A stretch of DNA of 34,388 bases from an uncultured Clostridia bacterium (GCA_944386305.1 CALXAN010000027.1:1-34388), one strand, 5' to 3'; shown: positions 24,251-32,139, numbered from the stretch's first letter. Notes: a model not told the origin generated them from the sequence alone. Numbers and translations: made by a program.

Positions 24251-26026
24251 ATGAAGAAATGGTACAGATACGTCAAACCGTATTTGGCGTATTTTATTAT
24301 CGGGCCGGTATGTATGCTGGTCGAAGTGGCGGGAGAGGTCATAATGCCCAAGATGCTCTCCGTCGTCATAAACGACGCCAACGCGCAGCAGCTTACCGTG
24401 GCCACGAGCCTTACTACCATGGCGCTGATGATTCTGACCGCTGTACTGATGCTGCTGGGCGGGGTCGGCGGCGCGTATTTTGCCAGTAAGGCCTCTGTCA
24501 ATTTTGCAGCCGATCTGCGCGCCGACGTTTATTCTAAGGTACAGAAATTTTCATTTGCAAACATAGATAAATTCAGCACCGGCTCGCTTGTCACAAGGCT
24601 GACCAACGACGTGACGCAGGTGCAGAATTTTGTCAACATGCTGCTGCGCATGGCCCTGCGCGCGCCGGGCATGCTGATAGCCGCGCTGATAATGGCCATA
24701 GCCATGCAGCCTACTTTGTCGGTCGTATTTGCAGTAAGTATCCCGCTGATGCTGATAGCCGTATCGTTTATAATTTCAAAGGGCTTTCCGAGGTTTTCCG
24801 TCATGCAGCGCAAGGTCGACGCGCTCAACACCTCCGTGCAGGAGAACGTGACGAACGTGCGCGTTGTCAAAAGCTTTGTGCGCGAGGAACATGAGGAGCA
24901 AAAGTTCGGCGTCGCCAACTCCGACCTCAAAAACAGCAGTATGGCCGCCATGCGTATAATGATATTTATGCAGCCCGTTATAACGCTGTTTATGAACCTC
25001 ACGGTTCTTGCGGTGATATGGTTCGGCGGCAGCATATCGCTTTCGGGCGGGATGCAGGTCGGAGACCTTTCAGCATTCGTAACCTATGTTACGCAGATAC
25101 TTTCATCGCTTATGATGGTTACCGTGCTGCTTATGATATCCTCCCGCGCAATGGCGTCCGCCAGGCGTATAACCGAGGTCCTTGACGAAGAGCCCGACCT
25201 CAGCGACGAGCACGCGGCGTACCCCGATCTGCGGGTAGGCAGAGGCGAGATAGAGTTCCGCCACGTGTCTTTTAAATATTATAAAAACAGCGAGGGCAAG
25301 GTGCTGGACGATATCAACCTGCACATCCCTGCCGGCGCCACTGTGGGCATAATAGGCTCTACCGGCAGCGGCAAGAGTACGCTGGTATCGCTCATATCGA
25401 GATTGTACGATGCCGACGAGGGTGAGGTGCTCGTAGACGGGGTCAACGTCAAGGACTACTCGCTGTACCATCTGCGCGAGGGCGTAGGCGTGGTGCTGCA
25501 GAAGAATACGCTTTTTTCGGGTACTATAGCGGAAAATCTGAGATGGGGCGACGAGTCCGCGACCGACGAGGAGGTCAGGGCTGCCGCAGTGAGCGCGCAG
25601 GCGGACAAATTCGTATCCTCCTTTACCGACGGGTACGACACCATGCTCGACCAGGGCGGTACGAACGTTTCGGGCGGGCAGAAGCAGAGGCTGTGTATCG
25701 CCAGGGCCCTGCTCAAGCATCCTAAAGTGCTTATATTAGACGATTCCACCTCTGCAGTGGATACCGCTACTGAGGCGCAGATACGCAAGACGTTCGTCAA
25801 CGAGCTGTCCGATTCTACAAAGATAATAATAGCCCAGCGCATCACCTCCGTAAAAGACGCTGACGAAATAGTGGTCATGAACGAGGGGCGCATAACGGGC
25901 GTAGGCACTCACAGCCAGCTTCTGGCAAACAATACCGAATATCAGGAGATATATTATTCTCAGAACGACAGAGAGGAGGGCGGCGCCGATGGCCAGGACT
26001 CTGCAGCAGCTCCGCAGACAATATAA
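24251..26026 (+). CDS. Heterodimeric ABC exporter, subunit with degenerate ATPase site
   Basis: A 591-residue half-transporter with six membrane helices (about 15-310) followed by an ATPase domain. Walker A is GSTGSGKS (369-376) and the signature VSGGQ. The Walker B end is LILDDSTSAVD, with Asp498 in place of the catalytic Glu, and the switch residue is Gln529 (IAQRITS) in place of His. These losses are typical of the non-consensus subunit of TM287/288- or LmrCD-type heterodimers, so the pair hydrolyses ATP at only one site. GGAGA precedes the ATG. The 3' end overlaps the partner gene by 38 bases. Likely multidrug or metabolite export under MarR control; substrate unknown. Confidence 0.9.
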   Translation: MKKWYRYVKPYLAYFIIGPVCMLVEVAGEVIMPKMLSVVINDANAQQLTVATSLTTMALMILTAVLMLLGGVGGAYFASKASVNFAADLRADVYSKVQKFSFANIDKFSTGSLVTRLTNDVTQVQNFVNMLLRMALRAPGMLIAALIMAIAMQPTLSVVFAVSIPLMLIAVSFIISKGFPRFSVMQRKVDALNTSVQENVTNVRVVKSFVREEHEEQKFGVANSDLKNSSMAAMRIMIFMQPVITLFMNLTVLAVIWFGGSISLSGGMQVGDLSAFVTYVTQILSSLMMVTVLLMISSRAMASARRITEVLDEEPDLSDEHAAYPDLRVGRGEIEFRHVSFKYYKNSEGKVLDDINLHIPAGATVGIIGSTGSGKSTLVSLISRLYDADEGEVLVDGVNVKDYSLYHLREGVGVVLQKNTLFSGTIAENLRWGDESATDEEVRAAAVSAQADKFVSSFTDGYDTMLDQGGTNVSGGQKQRLCIARALLKHPKVLILDDSTSAVDTATEAQIRKTFVNELSDSTKIIIAQRITSVKDADEIVVMNEGRITGVGTHSQLLANNTEYQEIYYSQNDREEGGADGQDSAAAPQTI

Positions 26027-27947
26027 CAGTTCCGCCTCTTCTTTCGGCGGGGGAATGATGCGCCGCGGCCCCGGAAAGGGCGGGCGCGGTCCGCGCGGCG
26101 CGGGCGGAAAACCCAAGGATGTAAAACGGACCGTCGGCCGCATCATAAAATATCTGTCGGCATATAAGCTCAGGTTTGCCGTCGTGTTCCTGTGCATGAT
26201 AATAAGCACGGCCACGTCTCTGATCGGCTCGTATATGCTCGCGCCCATAATCGACAAGATAGCCTATGAGGTCAATCCTGCGGCGGTCATAGACATGAGC
26301 CCCCTTGAGCAGATGGCAGACAGGGTCATTTCGCGCTTTACCGATCCGCTCGGCAGCTTTATAGGCAGCCCTATATTGGCTTATATTTTTACGGCATTGC
26401 TGCTGCTGGGCATAGTCTACCTTGTGGGGATAGCCACTACATATCTGCAGGGCCGCGTGATGCTGTCTATATCTCAGGGCGCGGTGGAGAGGATACGCAA
26501 CGACCTGTTCTGCCGCCTGCAGAAGCTGCCCGTGCGCTATTTTGACTCCAATCCCACGGGCGAGATCATGTCGAGGTTTACCAACGATATCGACAATATA
26601 GACGTCATGCTCAACAACTCGCTGACTTCTTTGGTGTCCGGTGCGATAACTCTGATAGGCACGTTCGTGTTTATGATAACTACTAACTGGATTCTGACCC
26701 TGATAACCGTGGCGTTTATTCCGCTCATACTGTTCGGCGGCTCGGCCATAGCCAAGCGCAGCAGCAAATATTATGCGGGACAGCAGGCGGCTCTCGGCGC
26801 GGTCAACGGATATATGGAAGAGACCGTCACCGGACAAAAGGTCATAAAGGTGTTCAACCATGAGCAGGACTGCATAGACGAGTTTTCGCTGCTCAATGAT
26901 GATATGCGCGACAAGCAGTTCCGCGCACAGTTTTGGGGCGGCGTAATGGGCCCCGTGATGGGCAATATATCTCAGATATCGTACGGCGTCACCGTAGGTA
27001 TAGGCGGCGTAATGATGTGTCTGAGCGGGCTGACGCCGGGTGCATTGACTGTGTTTGCCAACTATTCGCGGCAGTTTTCGATGCCGATATCTATGATTTC
27101 TCAGCAGATGAGCACCGTATTTGCTGCGCTTGCGGGAGCCGAACGTGTGTTTAACGTCATGGACCAGGAGCCCGAGCAGCTCGACGCGCCCGACGCTTCC
27201 GCCATGCCCGAGATGCGCGGGGACGTAAGGCTTGAGCATGTTAGCTTTGGCTATAACCCCGATAAAACGGTTCTTAAGGATATAACTCTCTACGCCCGCC
27301 CAGGTCAGAAAGTTGCGTTCGTCGGCTCGACAGGCGCCGGCAAAACTACTATCACCAACCTGCTCAACCGTTTCTATGACATATCCGAGGGCAGCATTAC
27401 GATAGACGGGGTCGATATAAAGCACATAAAGCGCGACGTCCTGCGCAGGAATATCGCCATGGTGCTGCAGGATACGCATTTGTTTACAGGCACGGTAATG
27501 GAGAATATACGCTATGGTCGGCTCGATGCTACGGACGAGGAGGTTGTCGCCGCCGCCAAGACCGCCAGCGCGCACAGCTTCATCATGCGTTTGTCCGACG
27601 GATACCAAACCGTGCTCGAGGGCGACGGCTCCAATCTGTCCCAGGGCCAGCGGCAGCTGCTCAACATCGCCAGGGCCGCCCTGTCCAAGGCTCCCATTCT
27701 CGTGCTCGATGAGGCGACCTCCTCCGTCGACACCCGTACCGAGCGGCATATAGACCGCGGTATGGACCGGCTTATGCACAATAGGACAACGTTTGTCATC
27801 GCGCACAGACTCTCCACCGTGCGCAATGCGGATGTGATAATGGTGCTGGAGCAGGGTCAGATTATAGAGCGCGGCACGCACGAACAGCTGCTGGAGCTTA
27901 AGGGCAGATATTACGAGCTGTACACCGGCGTGCGCGAGCTTGACTGA
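25989..27947 (+). CDS. Heterodimeric ABC exporter, subunit with intact Walker B
   Basis: A 652-residue half-transporter. A Gly/Arg-rich cytoplasmic extension (about 17-47) precedes the six-helix domain, which contains YFDSNPTGEIMSRFTNDIDN. The ATPase domain has Walker A GSTGAGKT, signature LSQGQ (Gln for Gly at the third signature position), Walker B ILVLDEATSSVD with the catalytic Glu, and switch His in IAHRLSTV. The non-canonical signature faces the partner's Asp-type Walker B, so both defects fall in one composite site. GAGGAGG inside the upstream gene drives the start. No U-tract terminator follows closely. Confidence 0.92.
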   Translation: MARTLQQLRRQYNSSASSFGGGMMRRGPGKGGRGPRGAGGKPKDVKRTVGRIIKYLSAYKLRFAVVFLCMIISTATSLIGSYMLAPIIDKIAYEVNPAAVIDMSPLEQMADRVISRFTDPLGSFIGSPILAYIFTALLLLGIVYLVGIATTYLQGRVMLSISQGAVERIRNDLFCRLQKLPVRYFDSNPTGEIMSRFTNDIDNIDVMLNNSLTSLVSGAITLIGTFVFMITTNWILTLITVAFIPLILFGGSAIAKRSSKYYAGQQAALGAVNGYMEETVTGQKVIKVFNHEQDCIDEFSLLNDDMRDKQFRAQFWGGVMGPVMGNISQISYGVTVGIGGVMMCLSGLTPGALTVFANYSRQFSMPISMISQQMSTVFAALAGAERVFNVMDQEPEQLDAPDASAMPEMRGDVRLEHVSFGYNPDKTVLKDITLYARPGQKVAFVGSTGAGKTTITNLLNRFYDISEGSITIDGVDIKHIKRDVLRRNIAMVLQDTHLFTGTVMENIRYGRLDATDEEVVAAAKTASAHSFIMRLSDGYQTVLEGDGSNLSQGQRQLLNIARAALSKAPILVLDEATSSVDTRTERHIDRGMDRLMHNRTTFVIAHRLSTVRNADVIMVLEQGQIIERGTHEQLLELKGRYYELYTGVRELD

Positions 27948-27969
27948 ACATTTTTTCCGCAACGGGGAC

Positions 27970-28104
27970 TTATGTCCGCAGGTACCGTGTGGTCGCCGAG
28001 TACCGTGTGATTTGTCGCATATGTTCACAGGTACCGTGTGTTCGGCGCTTATGTCCGCAGGTATCGTGTGTTCCGCAGCATATATTCTCAGATAGTGTTT
28101 TTAT
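27970..28104. repeat. Degenerate tandem repeat, about 30-base period
   Basis: Four to five imperfect copies of a unit like TATGTCCGCAGGTACCGTG(TG) at about 27970, 28000 (short), 28020, 28050 and 28081. The core GGTACCGTGTG recurs exactly at three sites (the third copy, near 28000, lacks the first G), GGTATCGTGTG once and GATAGTGT once. No ORF spans it. Confidence 0.7.
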
Positions 28105-28113
28105 TCTTAGAGA

Positions 28114-28154
28114 GCTAAGCGGCTGCGTCCCCTTGGGGACGCAGCCGCTTAAGC
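28114..28154. repeat. Strong inverted repeat between convergent genes
   Basis: AAGCGGCTGCGTCCCC (28117-28132) and its exact complement (28135-28150) with a two-base loop; the pairing extends with GCT/AGC on both ends. No U-run follows on either strand. It sits between the ABC operon and the minus-strand ECF gene and may end both transcripts. Confidence 0.7.
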
Positions 28155-28286
28155 TATGAGCCGCATCTTATGCCGAGATAAAATCAAAGCGTGTTTCTGT
28201 CAGCGCGCGTATGCGCTGGTGTCGGGTTTCCCGAGAGATACGGAGAGGCTCTCTGCAGTTTCGAATCGCTGAAAAGTCGTTCTGCG

Positions 28287-28838
28287 CTATTTTATGGGTA
28301 TGAGCTTCGACCTTTCCAGCGCGAACAATACAGCCGGTACAATTATGAGCTGCAAAATTATTCCCGGCACGGCGTTTACAAACGCTTGCGTGACGAATAT
28401 GCCCAGCGAAAAGGGGAGGTTCTGCATAAATCTGCTCATTATCAGTCTGACCACGGCCCATATCAGCCTGCCCCCGATCATTGCGCCTATCAGTGAGGCG
28501 TAAATATGGGGTATTCTGTGCTTATTGGGTATGACTTTGAGCAGTACTGCTATCAGCACCCCGTATGCCGCCAGCTCGAACATCATGGGTATGCCTGTAT
28601 TGATTATAGCGCCCGGCATGAATAATGCGAATCTCAGTATCGGCGTCAGCGCCCCTACCGCCAGTCCGTATTTCCAGCCGCATATGGCCCCGCAGAGCAG
28701 CACGGGCAAGTGCATGGGGCACAGCATGTTGCCTATCTGCGGCACGTTCATCGTCAAAGACGGCAGGAGTATACCTATTGCCAGCAGCATTGCGGCTGCG
28801 GTTAGTTCTTTTACGGATTTTTTCATTTTGTCTGTCAT
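28287..28838 (-). CDS. ECF transporter S component (PF12822/COG4684 type)
   Basis: A 183-residue, very hydrophobic protein with about six membrane helices. The pattern ELTAAAMLLAIGILLPSL, PQIGNMLCPMHLPVLLCG and CGWKYGLAVGALTPILR matches the uncharacterised S-component family COG4684, substrate-binding subunits that use shared EcfA/A'/T modules for vitamin or precursor uptake. Substrate unknown; no EcfA or EcfT gene is nearby, so it should be a group II component. I start at the ATG at 28838, directly after GGGAGGA; the longer ORF start at 29006 lies inside the structured leader. The transcript begins about 180 bases upstream, behind a consensus promoter, with a folded RNA and a terminator between, which strongly suggests ligand-controlled expression. 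Confidence 0.85.
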   Translation of the reverse strand: MTDKMKKSVKELTAAAMLLAIGILLPSLTMNVPQIGNMLCPMHLPVLLCGAICGWKYGLAVGALTPILRFALFMPGAIINTGIPMMFELAAYGVLIAVLLKVIPNKHRIPHIYASLIGAMIGGRLIWAVVRLIMSRFMQNLPFSLGIFVTQAFVNAVPGIILQLIIVPAVLFALERSKLIPIK

Positions 28839-28851
28839 GTTTGTCCTCCCA

Positions 28852-28897
28852 TAAAAAAAGACGCCGCGCGCCTTTCTTGAAAAGGCAAACGGCATCT
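28852..28897 (-). terminator. Intrinsic terminator inside the ECF leader
   Basis: On the minus strand AGATGCCG...GCCTTT pairs with AAAGGC...CGGCGTCT (28897-28859), and U7 follows (28859-28853). It ends only a few bases before the ribosome binding site, so it is an attenuator rather than an upstream gene's end. Confidence 0.85.
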
Positions 28898-28925
28898 TTT
28901 GATGTCCTGTACGGTTGCTGTGTAT

Positions 28926-29010
28926 GAGTTGAGGCATTTTTTCAAGGGGAGTCTTGGACTCCCGCTTTGCCGCTTGTGCGGCCTTTTGGTTATTACATGT
29001 CCCCAATCTC
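28926..29010 (-). ncRNA. Putative orphan riboswitch aptamer (three-way junction)
   Basis: On the minus strand, P1 is GAGATTGGGGACAT (29010-28997) pairing with ATGCCTCAACTC (28937-28926): 12 pairs including one G-U, with two single bulged A. Inside are P2, GCCGC/GCGGC with a four-base loop (28982-28969), and P3, GGGAGTC/GACTCCC with a three-base loop (28963-28947). The joining segments are purine- and A-rich. A terminator follows, then the ECF gene. I could not match it to TPP, FMN, cobalamin, THF, preQ1, purine, glycine, SAM or ZTP consensus cores. Confidence 0.55.
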
Positions 29011-29024
29011 TGATATGCGGAATT

Positions 29025-29053
29025 ATTATATCAAAAAAAGCGATTTCTGTCAA
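29025..29053 (-). promoter_or_regulatory. Consensus sigma-A promoter of the ECF gene
   Basis: On the minus strand: -35 TTGACA (29053-29048), a 17-base spacer, and -10 TATAAT (29030-29025). A start near 29018 puts the aptamer at the very 5' end of the RNA. Confidence 0.9.
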
Positions 29054-29337
29054 CTTCCCGCATTTATCGTTTTTTATGCGGCAGGCGGTACGCTGCCGCT
29101 TTCGCTGTTCTTTGATTTTAATGTTAGATAGTATTCAGTGTATAGGGCAGATTCATGTAAAAAATAGCATCTGAGGGGGGGGACATTAAGCCCATGTTCA
29201 TACTTTAGGCCGGAGAAAATCGTTTCATTTTCTTTTTATTACATAAAAAATGTCAGTCGGAATCTGTCGGTATTCCCGTGCGCCGCCTGTGAAATACGTT
29301 CTAAACTCGATTTAATATATCTCTTATATAAGCCGGC
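29054..29337. other. Intergenic stretch without recognised features
   Basis: About 280 AT-rich bases upstream of the ECF promoter. It contains a run of eight G at about 29175-29182. No gene, RNA or promoter is supported. Confidence 0.5.
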
Positions 29338-29643
29338 GGGAGCCGAACAAAATATTGCCGAAAACGCGCTGCAGCGGCGACTCCGACGTATACCTGTGGG
29401 GCTGCAAAGATTCGTCCGAGCCGTTTATCGGTACTGGCGGGAGATGAACAGAATATACGGAAAAGTGTGCCGTTGCGGCGGCATACCGCAGTTCTGCAAA
29501 GGAAAATAACATTGTAAGCTTGTGGTGCGTTTTAAGCGAGCATATTTTTGTGCGGACAAGGCACAAAACGCAGTTAATCCTTTTCGGATTAAAATGCAGT
29601 ACGTGCGCGAAAATCAGCCGCTTAAAGCCATATTGGGTTCGGC
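29338..29643. mobile_element. MITE-like repeat element, copy A
   Basis: About 305 bases bounded by imperfect inverted ends: GCCGAACAAAATAT near 29348 and ATATTGGGTTCGGC at 29630-29643. The 3' 120 bases (29524-29643) are nearly identical to 29768-29886. They contain inner hairpins: GCGTTTT/AAAACGC and TTAATCC/GGATTAA. No ORF is credible, so it would be non-autonomous. Confidence 0.5.
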
Positions 29644-29660
29644 ATTTCGGCAGCTAAGCT

Positions 29661-29886
29661 GTCGGGTGTCGAACAAAATATGCCGAAAACTCACACGGCG
29701 TCTTTAACGTATTACCTTCAAATTGAAGATACCCGCAAGCACAAAAAATACACATGCGCCGTTTTTCGGTGCGTTTTAAGCGAGCGAATTTTTGTGCGGA
29801 CAAGGCATAAAACGCAGTTAATCCTTTTTGGATTAAAATTAGTACGTGCGCGAAAATCAGCCGCTTAAAAACATATTGGGTTCGGC
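29661..29886. mobile_element. MITE-like repeat element, copy B
   Basis: About 220 bases with a start like copy A (TCGAACAAAATATGCCGAAAAC, from about 29667, without one T) and the same 3' end (29768-29886, ending ATATTGGGTTCGGC). The centre differs from copy A. Sharing both ends but not the middle is typical of small non-autonomous elements or structured repeat RNAs. Confidence 0.5.
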
Positions 29887-29907
29887 TGCCGTCAGCTTAA
29901 ACAAGTT

Positions 29908-30147
29908 TTACTCTTTAGCCTCTACAAACCATCGAGGTTCTTCATAAAACAGATAGCTCTGTCTGCCGCGTATTTTGACCGTATATCGTATCCCTGTTCC
30001 GCCGGCCTTCAGGGAGGCTGCGCGCCGTACGTCCGTTATTCGGTCTATTTCGTATACCGTTCCGTCTTCCCACAAAAGGGACAGTGGCGTTATTTTCCCT
30101 TCTGTATCAAACTTTGCGGTCACTTCCACAAATACTTTTCTTGCCAT
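29908..30147 (-). CDS. Small protein divergent from Ku, conserved-looking
   Basis: A 79-residue protein starting MARKVFVEVTAKFDTEGKI, rich in beta-strand pattern with conserved-looking WEDGTVYEIDRITDVRRAA, GGTGIRYTVKIRGRQSYLF and a WFVEAKE end. I recall similar short proteins beside Ku, ligase and Y-family polymerase genes in Clostridia, but cannot name a family or function. The ATG at 30147 follows GAGGTG with good spacing; a GTG two codons earlier overlaps the ribosome binding site. It shares a short divergent promoter region with Ku that holds a perfect inverted repeat, which suggests joint regulation. Confidence 0.7.
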   Translation of the reverse strand: MARKVFVEVTAKFDTEGKITPLSLLWEDGTVYEIDRITDVRRAASLKAGGTGIRYTVKIRGRQSYLFYEEPRWFVEAKE

Positions 30148-30165
30148 AAGCACACCTCAATAAAA

Positions 30166-30194
30166 ATAGTATTTCATTTTTTGGGAAATACTAT
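30166..30194. promoter_or_regulatory. Perfect inverted repeat in the Ku divergent promoter
   Basis: ATAGTATTTC (30166-30175) and GAAATACTAT (30185-30194), 9 bases apart, between the two divergent start codons. A -10-like TATAAT (30199-30204) lies just after, on the Ku side, with no good -35. It is a likely binding site for a dimeric regulator. Confidence 0.6.
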
Positions 30195-30221
30195 CCCATA
30201 TAATGAAAACGAGGTGTTTGT

Positions 30222-30983
30222 ATGGCAGTATCACACAGAGGCGCCATTTCTTTCGGCATGGTGCATATCCCGGTAGGTCTGTACACCGCTACGCAGGATA
30301 ACGATATCCATTTTAATCAGCTGTGCAGAGAGGACGGCTCAAGAGTCAGGTATAAAAAGGTATGCTCAAACTGCGGAAAAGAAGTGGGTGCGAAAGATAT
30401 TGTAAAAGGCTTCGAATATGAGCCGGGGAAGTATGTCACCATGACGGACGACGACTTTGAAAAAGCCAAATCCGAAAAGGATAAAACCATACACATCATG
30501 CTTTTTACCGATTTGGCCGCTATCCGCCCGATATACTTTGACCAAACCTATCATGCCGTACCCGAACAGGGCGGCGATAAAGCTTTTGAACTGCTGCGCC
30601 GCGCAATGAAAGACGAGAACAAAATCGGCGTGGCAAAAACCGTAATGGGCACCAAAGAAAAGCTGCTGGCACTGATCCCGACCGATAACGGCATTCTGAT
30701 AGAAACTCTTTTCTTTGCAGACGAAGTCAAAGAAGCGCCGAAGGAAGCGGCGCATACCGAGGTGAGCGCTGAAGAGCTGCAAATGGCAAAAACGCTGATC
30801 GGCGCCATGGTAAAAGAATTTGAACCCGAACGGTACAAGGACGAGTACCGCGAGAAGCTGTGGCAGATCATTAACGGTAAAATACAGGGCAAAGAAGTAA
30901 CAGCGCCGCAAGAGTCCGTCGTCAATGTCATCGATTTGATGGAAGCGCTCAAGCAGAGCCTATCGCAGGCAGGTGTCAAGTGA
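30222..30983 (+). CDS. ku: Non-homologous end-joining protein Ku
   Basis: A 253-residue bacterial Ku. Signatures: HRGAISFGMVHIPVGLYTAT at the start, VRYKKVCSNCGKEV with its CxxC knuckle, KGFEYEPGKYVTMTDDDFEK, PIYFDQTYHAVPEQGGDKAF and MAKTLIGAMVKEFEPERYKDEYREKL. As a homodimer it threads onto broken DNA ends and recruits the ligase. The length is at the short end for the family; the usual Lys-rich C-terminal extension is missing. GAGGTG precedes the ATG. The stop overlaps the ligase start (GTGA). Codon use is richer in GAA and AAA than in the upstream genes. Confidence 0.95.
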   Translation: MAVSHRGAISFGMVHIPVGLYTATQDNDIHFNQLCREDGSRVRYKKVCSNCGKEVGAKDIVKGFEYEPGKYVTMTDDDFEKAKSEKDKTIHIMLFTDLAAIRPIYFDQTYHAVPEQGGDKAFELLRRAMKDENKIGVAKTVMGTKEKLLALIPTDNGILIETLFFADEVKEAPKEAAHTEVSAEELQMAKTLIGAMVKEFEPERYKDEYREKLWQIINGKIQGKEVTAPQESVVNVIDLMEALKQSLSQAGVK

Positions 30984-31918
30984 GCGACCTGTTTGAACAA
31001 AAAAACATAAAACCGATGCTCATCGGCGCCGAAGGGGAGGCGTTTGACTCTCCCGATTATCTGTATGAGTTAAAGTTAGACGGTGAGCGCTGCATTGCTT
31101 ACCTTGACCCGGCTGAGGGCACGGAACTGCGCAGCAAGCGGAATATCAGAATGCTGACCAAGGTGCCGGAACTGAAAGACATTCATAAACAGGTCAATTG
31201 CCGCTGCATCCTTGACGGAGAGCTTGCGGTTATAAAAGACGGCAGGCCGGATTTCTACGAGATACAGCGGCGGTCTTTGATGAGCAGTCCTTTAAAAATC
31301 GAGCTTGCCGCCCGGCAGTATCCCGCTTGCTTTACCGCTTTTGATATTCTGTATTATGAGCGCAGAGCCGTCTGCGGGCTTCCCCTGACTCAGAGGAAGG
31401 AACTGCTCCTAAAGGCCGTTAACGAACAAACGGCGCGCTTGGCGGTATCAAGGATAGTTGAAAACAGCGGTATCGCTTTTTATCAGCTTGTCAAGGCTCA
31501 GAATTTAGAAGGAATTGTGGCCAAGCGCAAAGACAGCCGGTATTATTTCGATAAACGGACAAGGGACTGGATAAAGTGCAAGAATCTCAAGGACGACGAC
31601 TATGTCGTCTGCGGGTTTATTCCGAAAGATAACGGCATGACGAGCGTCGTACTCGGACAGTTTGCCGACGGGAAGCTGAAATACAAAGGTCATGTGACGC
31701 TCGGAGTAGGAGGCGAAAGCTTCCGCAGAATCAGGCGGCTGCCTCGGATATCCGTCCCATTGTTTGAACCGCCCGCCGGGAATGAAGACGCCGTGTGGGT
31801 CGAGCCTGTTGTCTGCTGTACTGTAAAGTATATGGAAAAAACAGAGTCCGGCCTTCGTCAGCCCGTGTTCAAAGGTCTGCGTGAGGACAAAGCGCCTGAG
31901 GATTGCGTGGAAAGCTGA
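30980..31918 (+). CDS. ligD: ATP-dependent DNA ligase (LigD ligase domain only)
   Basis: A 312-residue ligase. Motif I is ELKLDGERC, with adenylated Lys32. Further motifs are ILDGELAVI (III), TAFDILYYE (IIIa), LEGIVAKRKDS (IV) and DWIKCKNLK (V). The C-terminal OB-fold ends VEPVVCCTVKYMEKTESGLRQPVFKGLR, as in LigD. The polymerase and phosphoesterase domains of the large LigD are absent, so this is the minimal Ku-plus-ligase arrangement. The GTG start overlaps the Ku stop, so the two are coupled. It ends five bases from the convergent Pol IV reading frame. Confidence 0.93.
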   Translation: MSDLFEQKNIKPMLIGAEGEAFDSPDYLYELKLDGERCIAYLDPAEGTELRSKRNIRMLTKVPELKDIHKQVNCRCILDGELAVIKDGRPDFYEIQRRSLMSSPLKIELAARQYPACFTAFDILYYERRAVCGLPLTQRKELLLKAVNEQTARLAVSRIVENSGIAFYQLVKAQNLEGIVAKRKDSRYYFDKRTRDWIKCKNLKDDDYVVCGFIPKDNGMTSVVLGQFADGKLKYKGHVTLGVGGESFRRIRRLPRISVPLFEPPAGNEDAVWVEPVVCCTVKYMEKTESGLRQPVFKGLREDKAPEDCVES

Positions 31919-31923
31919 ACGGA

Positions 31924-32139
31924 TCAGCTTTTGAAGAAAGATTCAGGATGTATTGTATGGTCGTCTTTGGGGTTCAGCGAAGATAGCTGCTTGTCTTTCA
32001 GCAGCAGCCCGTTTTGGATAGAAAAATGGCCGAAGCGTTTTCTTATATCATCTACCGCGCTTTCCAATATTTCCTGTCTTTGAAGCGTTGAGATCTCCGG
32101 CAGCAGAGAAAGCTGCTCGTTTTCGTTGAGTGAAAGGTT
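31924..32139 (-). pseudogene. Severed C-terminal end of the Pol IV gene
   Basis: In frame beyond the TGA at 32142-32140 the minus strand codes for 71 more residues to a TGA at 31926-31924. These include NENEQLSLLPE, a beta-clamp-binding motif of the QL(S/D)LF type, then RKRFGHFSIQNG and SLNPKDDHTIHPESFF, the family's usual tail. The restored protein would be about 414 residues, a normal Pol IV length. The tail has no start signal of its own, so it is made only if the TGA is read through. Confidence 0.85.

Noticed and set aside
25875-28028. A 717-codon minus-strand ORF
   Set aside because: It is the mirror of the second ABC subunit, rich in His/Arg/Tyr as expected for an antisense frame.
27970-28104. 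CRISPR array
   Set aside because: The units are contiguous and degenerate, with no unique spacers of constant size and no cas genes.
28114-28154. Intrinsic terminator
   Set aside because: The stem is very strong but neither strand has a U-run after it, so I list it only as an inverted repeat.
28926-29010. TPP, THF, preQ1 or cobalamin riboswitch
   Set aside because: I looked for the conserved core strings of these classes in the leader and did not see them. The call is by eye only, so a distant variant is not excluded.
29338-29886. Integron attC sites
   Set aside because: There is no integrase, no paired GTTRRRY cores at the element ends and no cassette ORFs.
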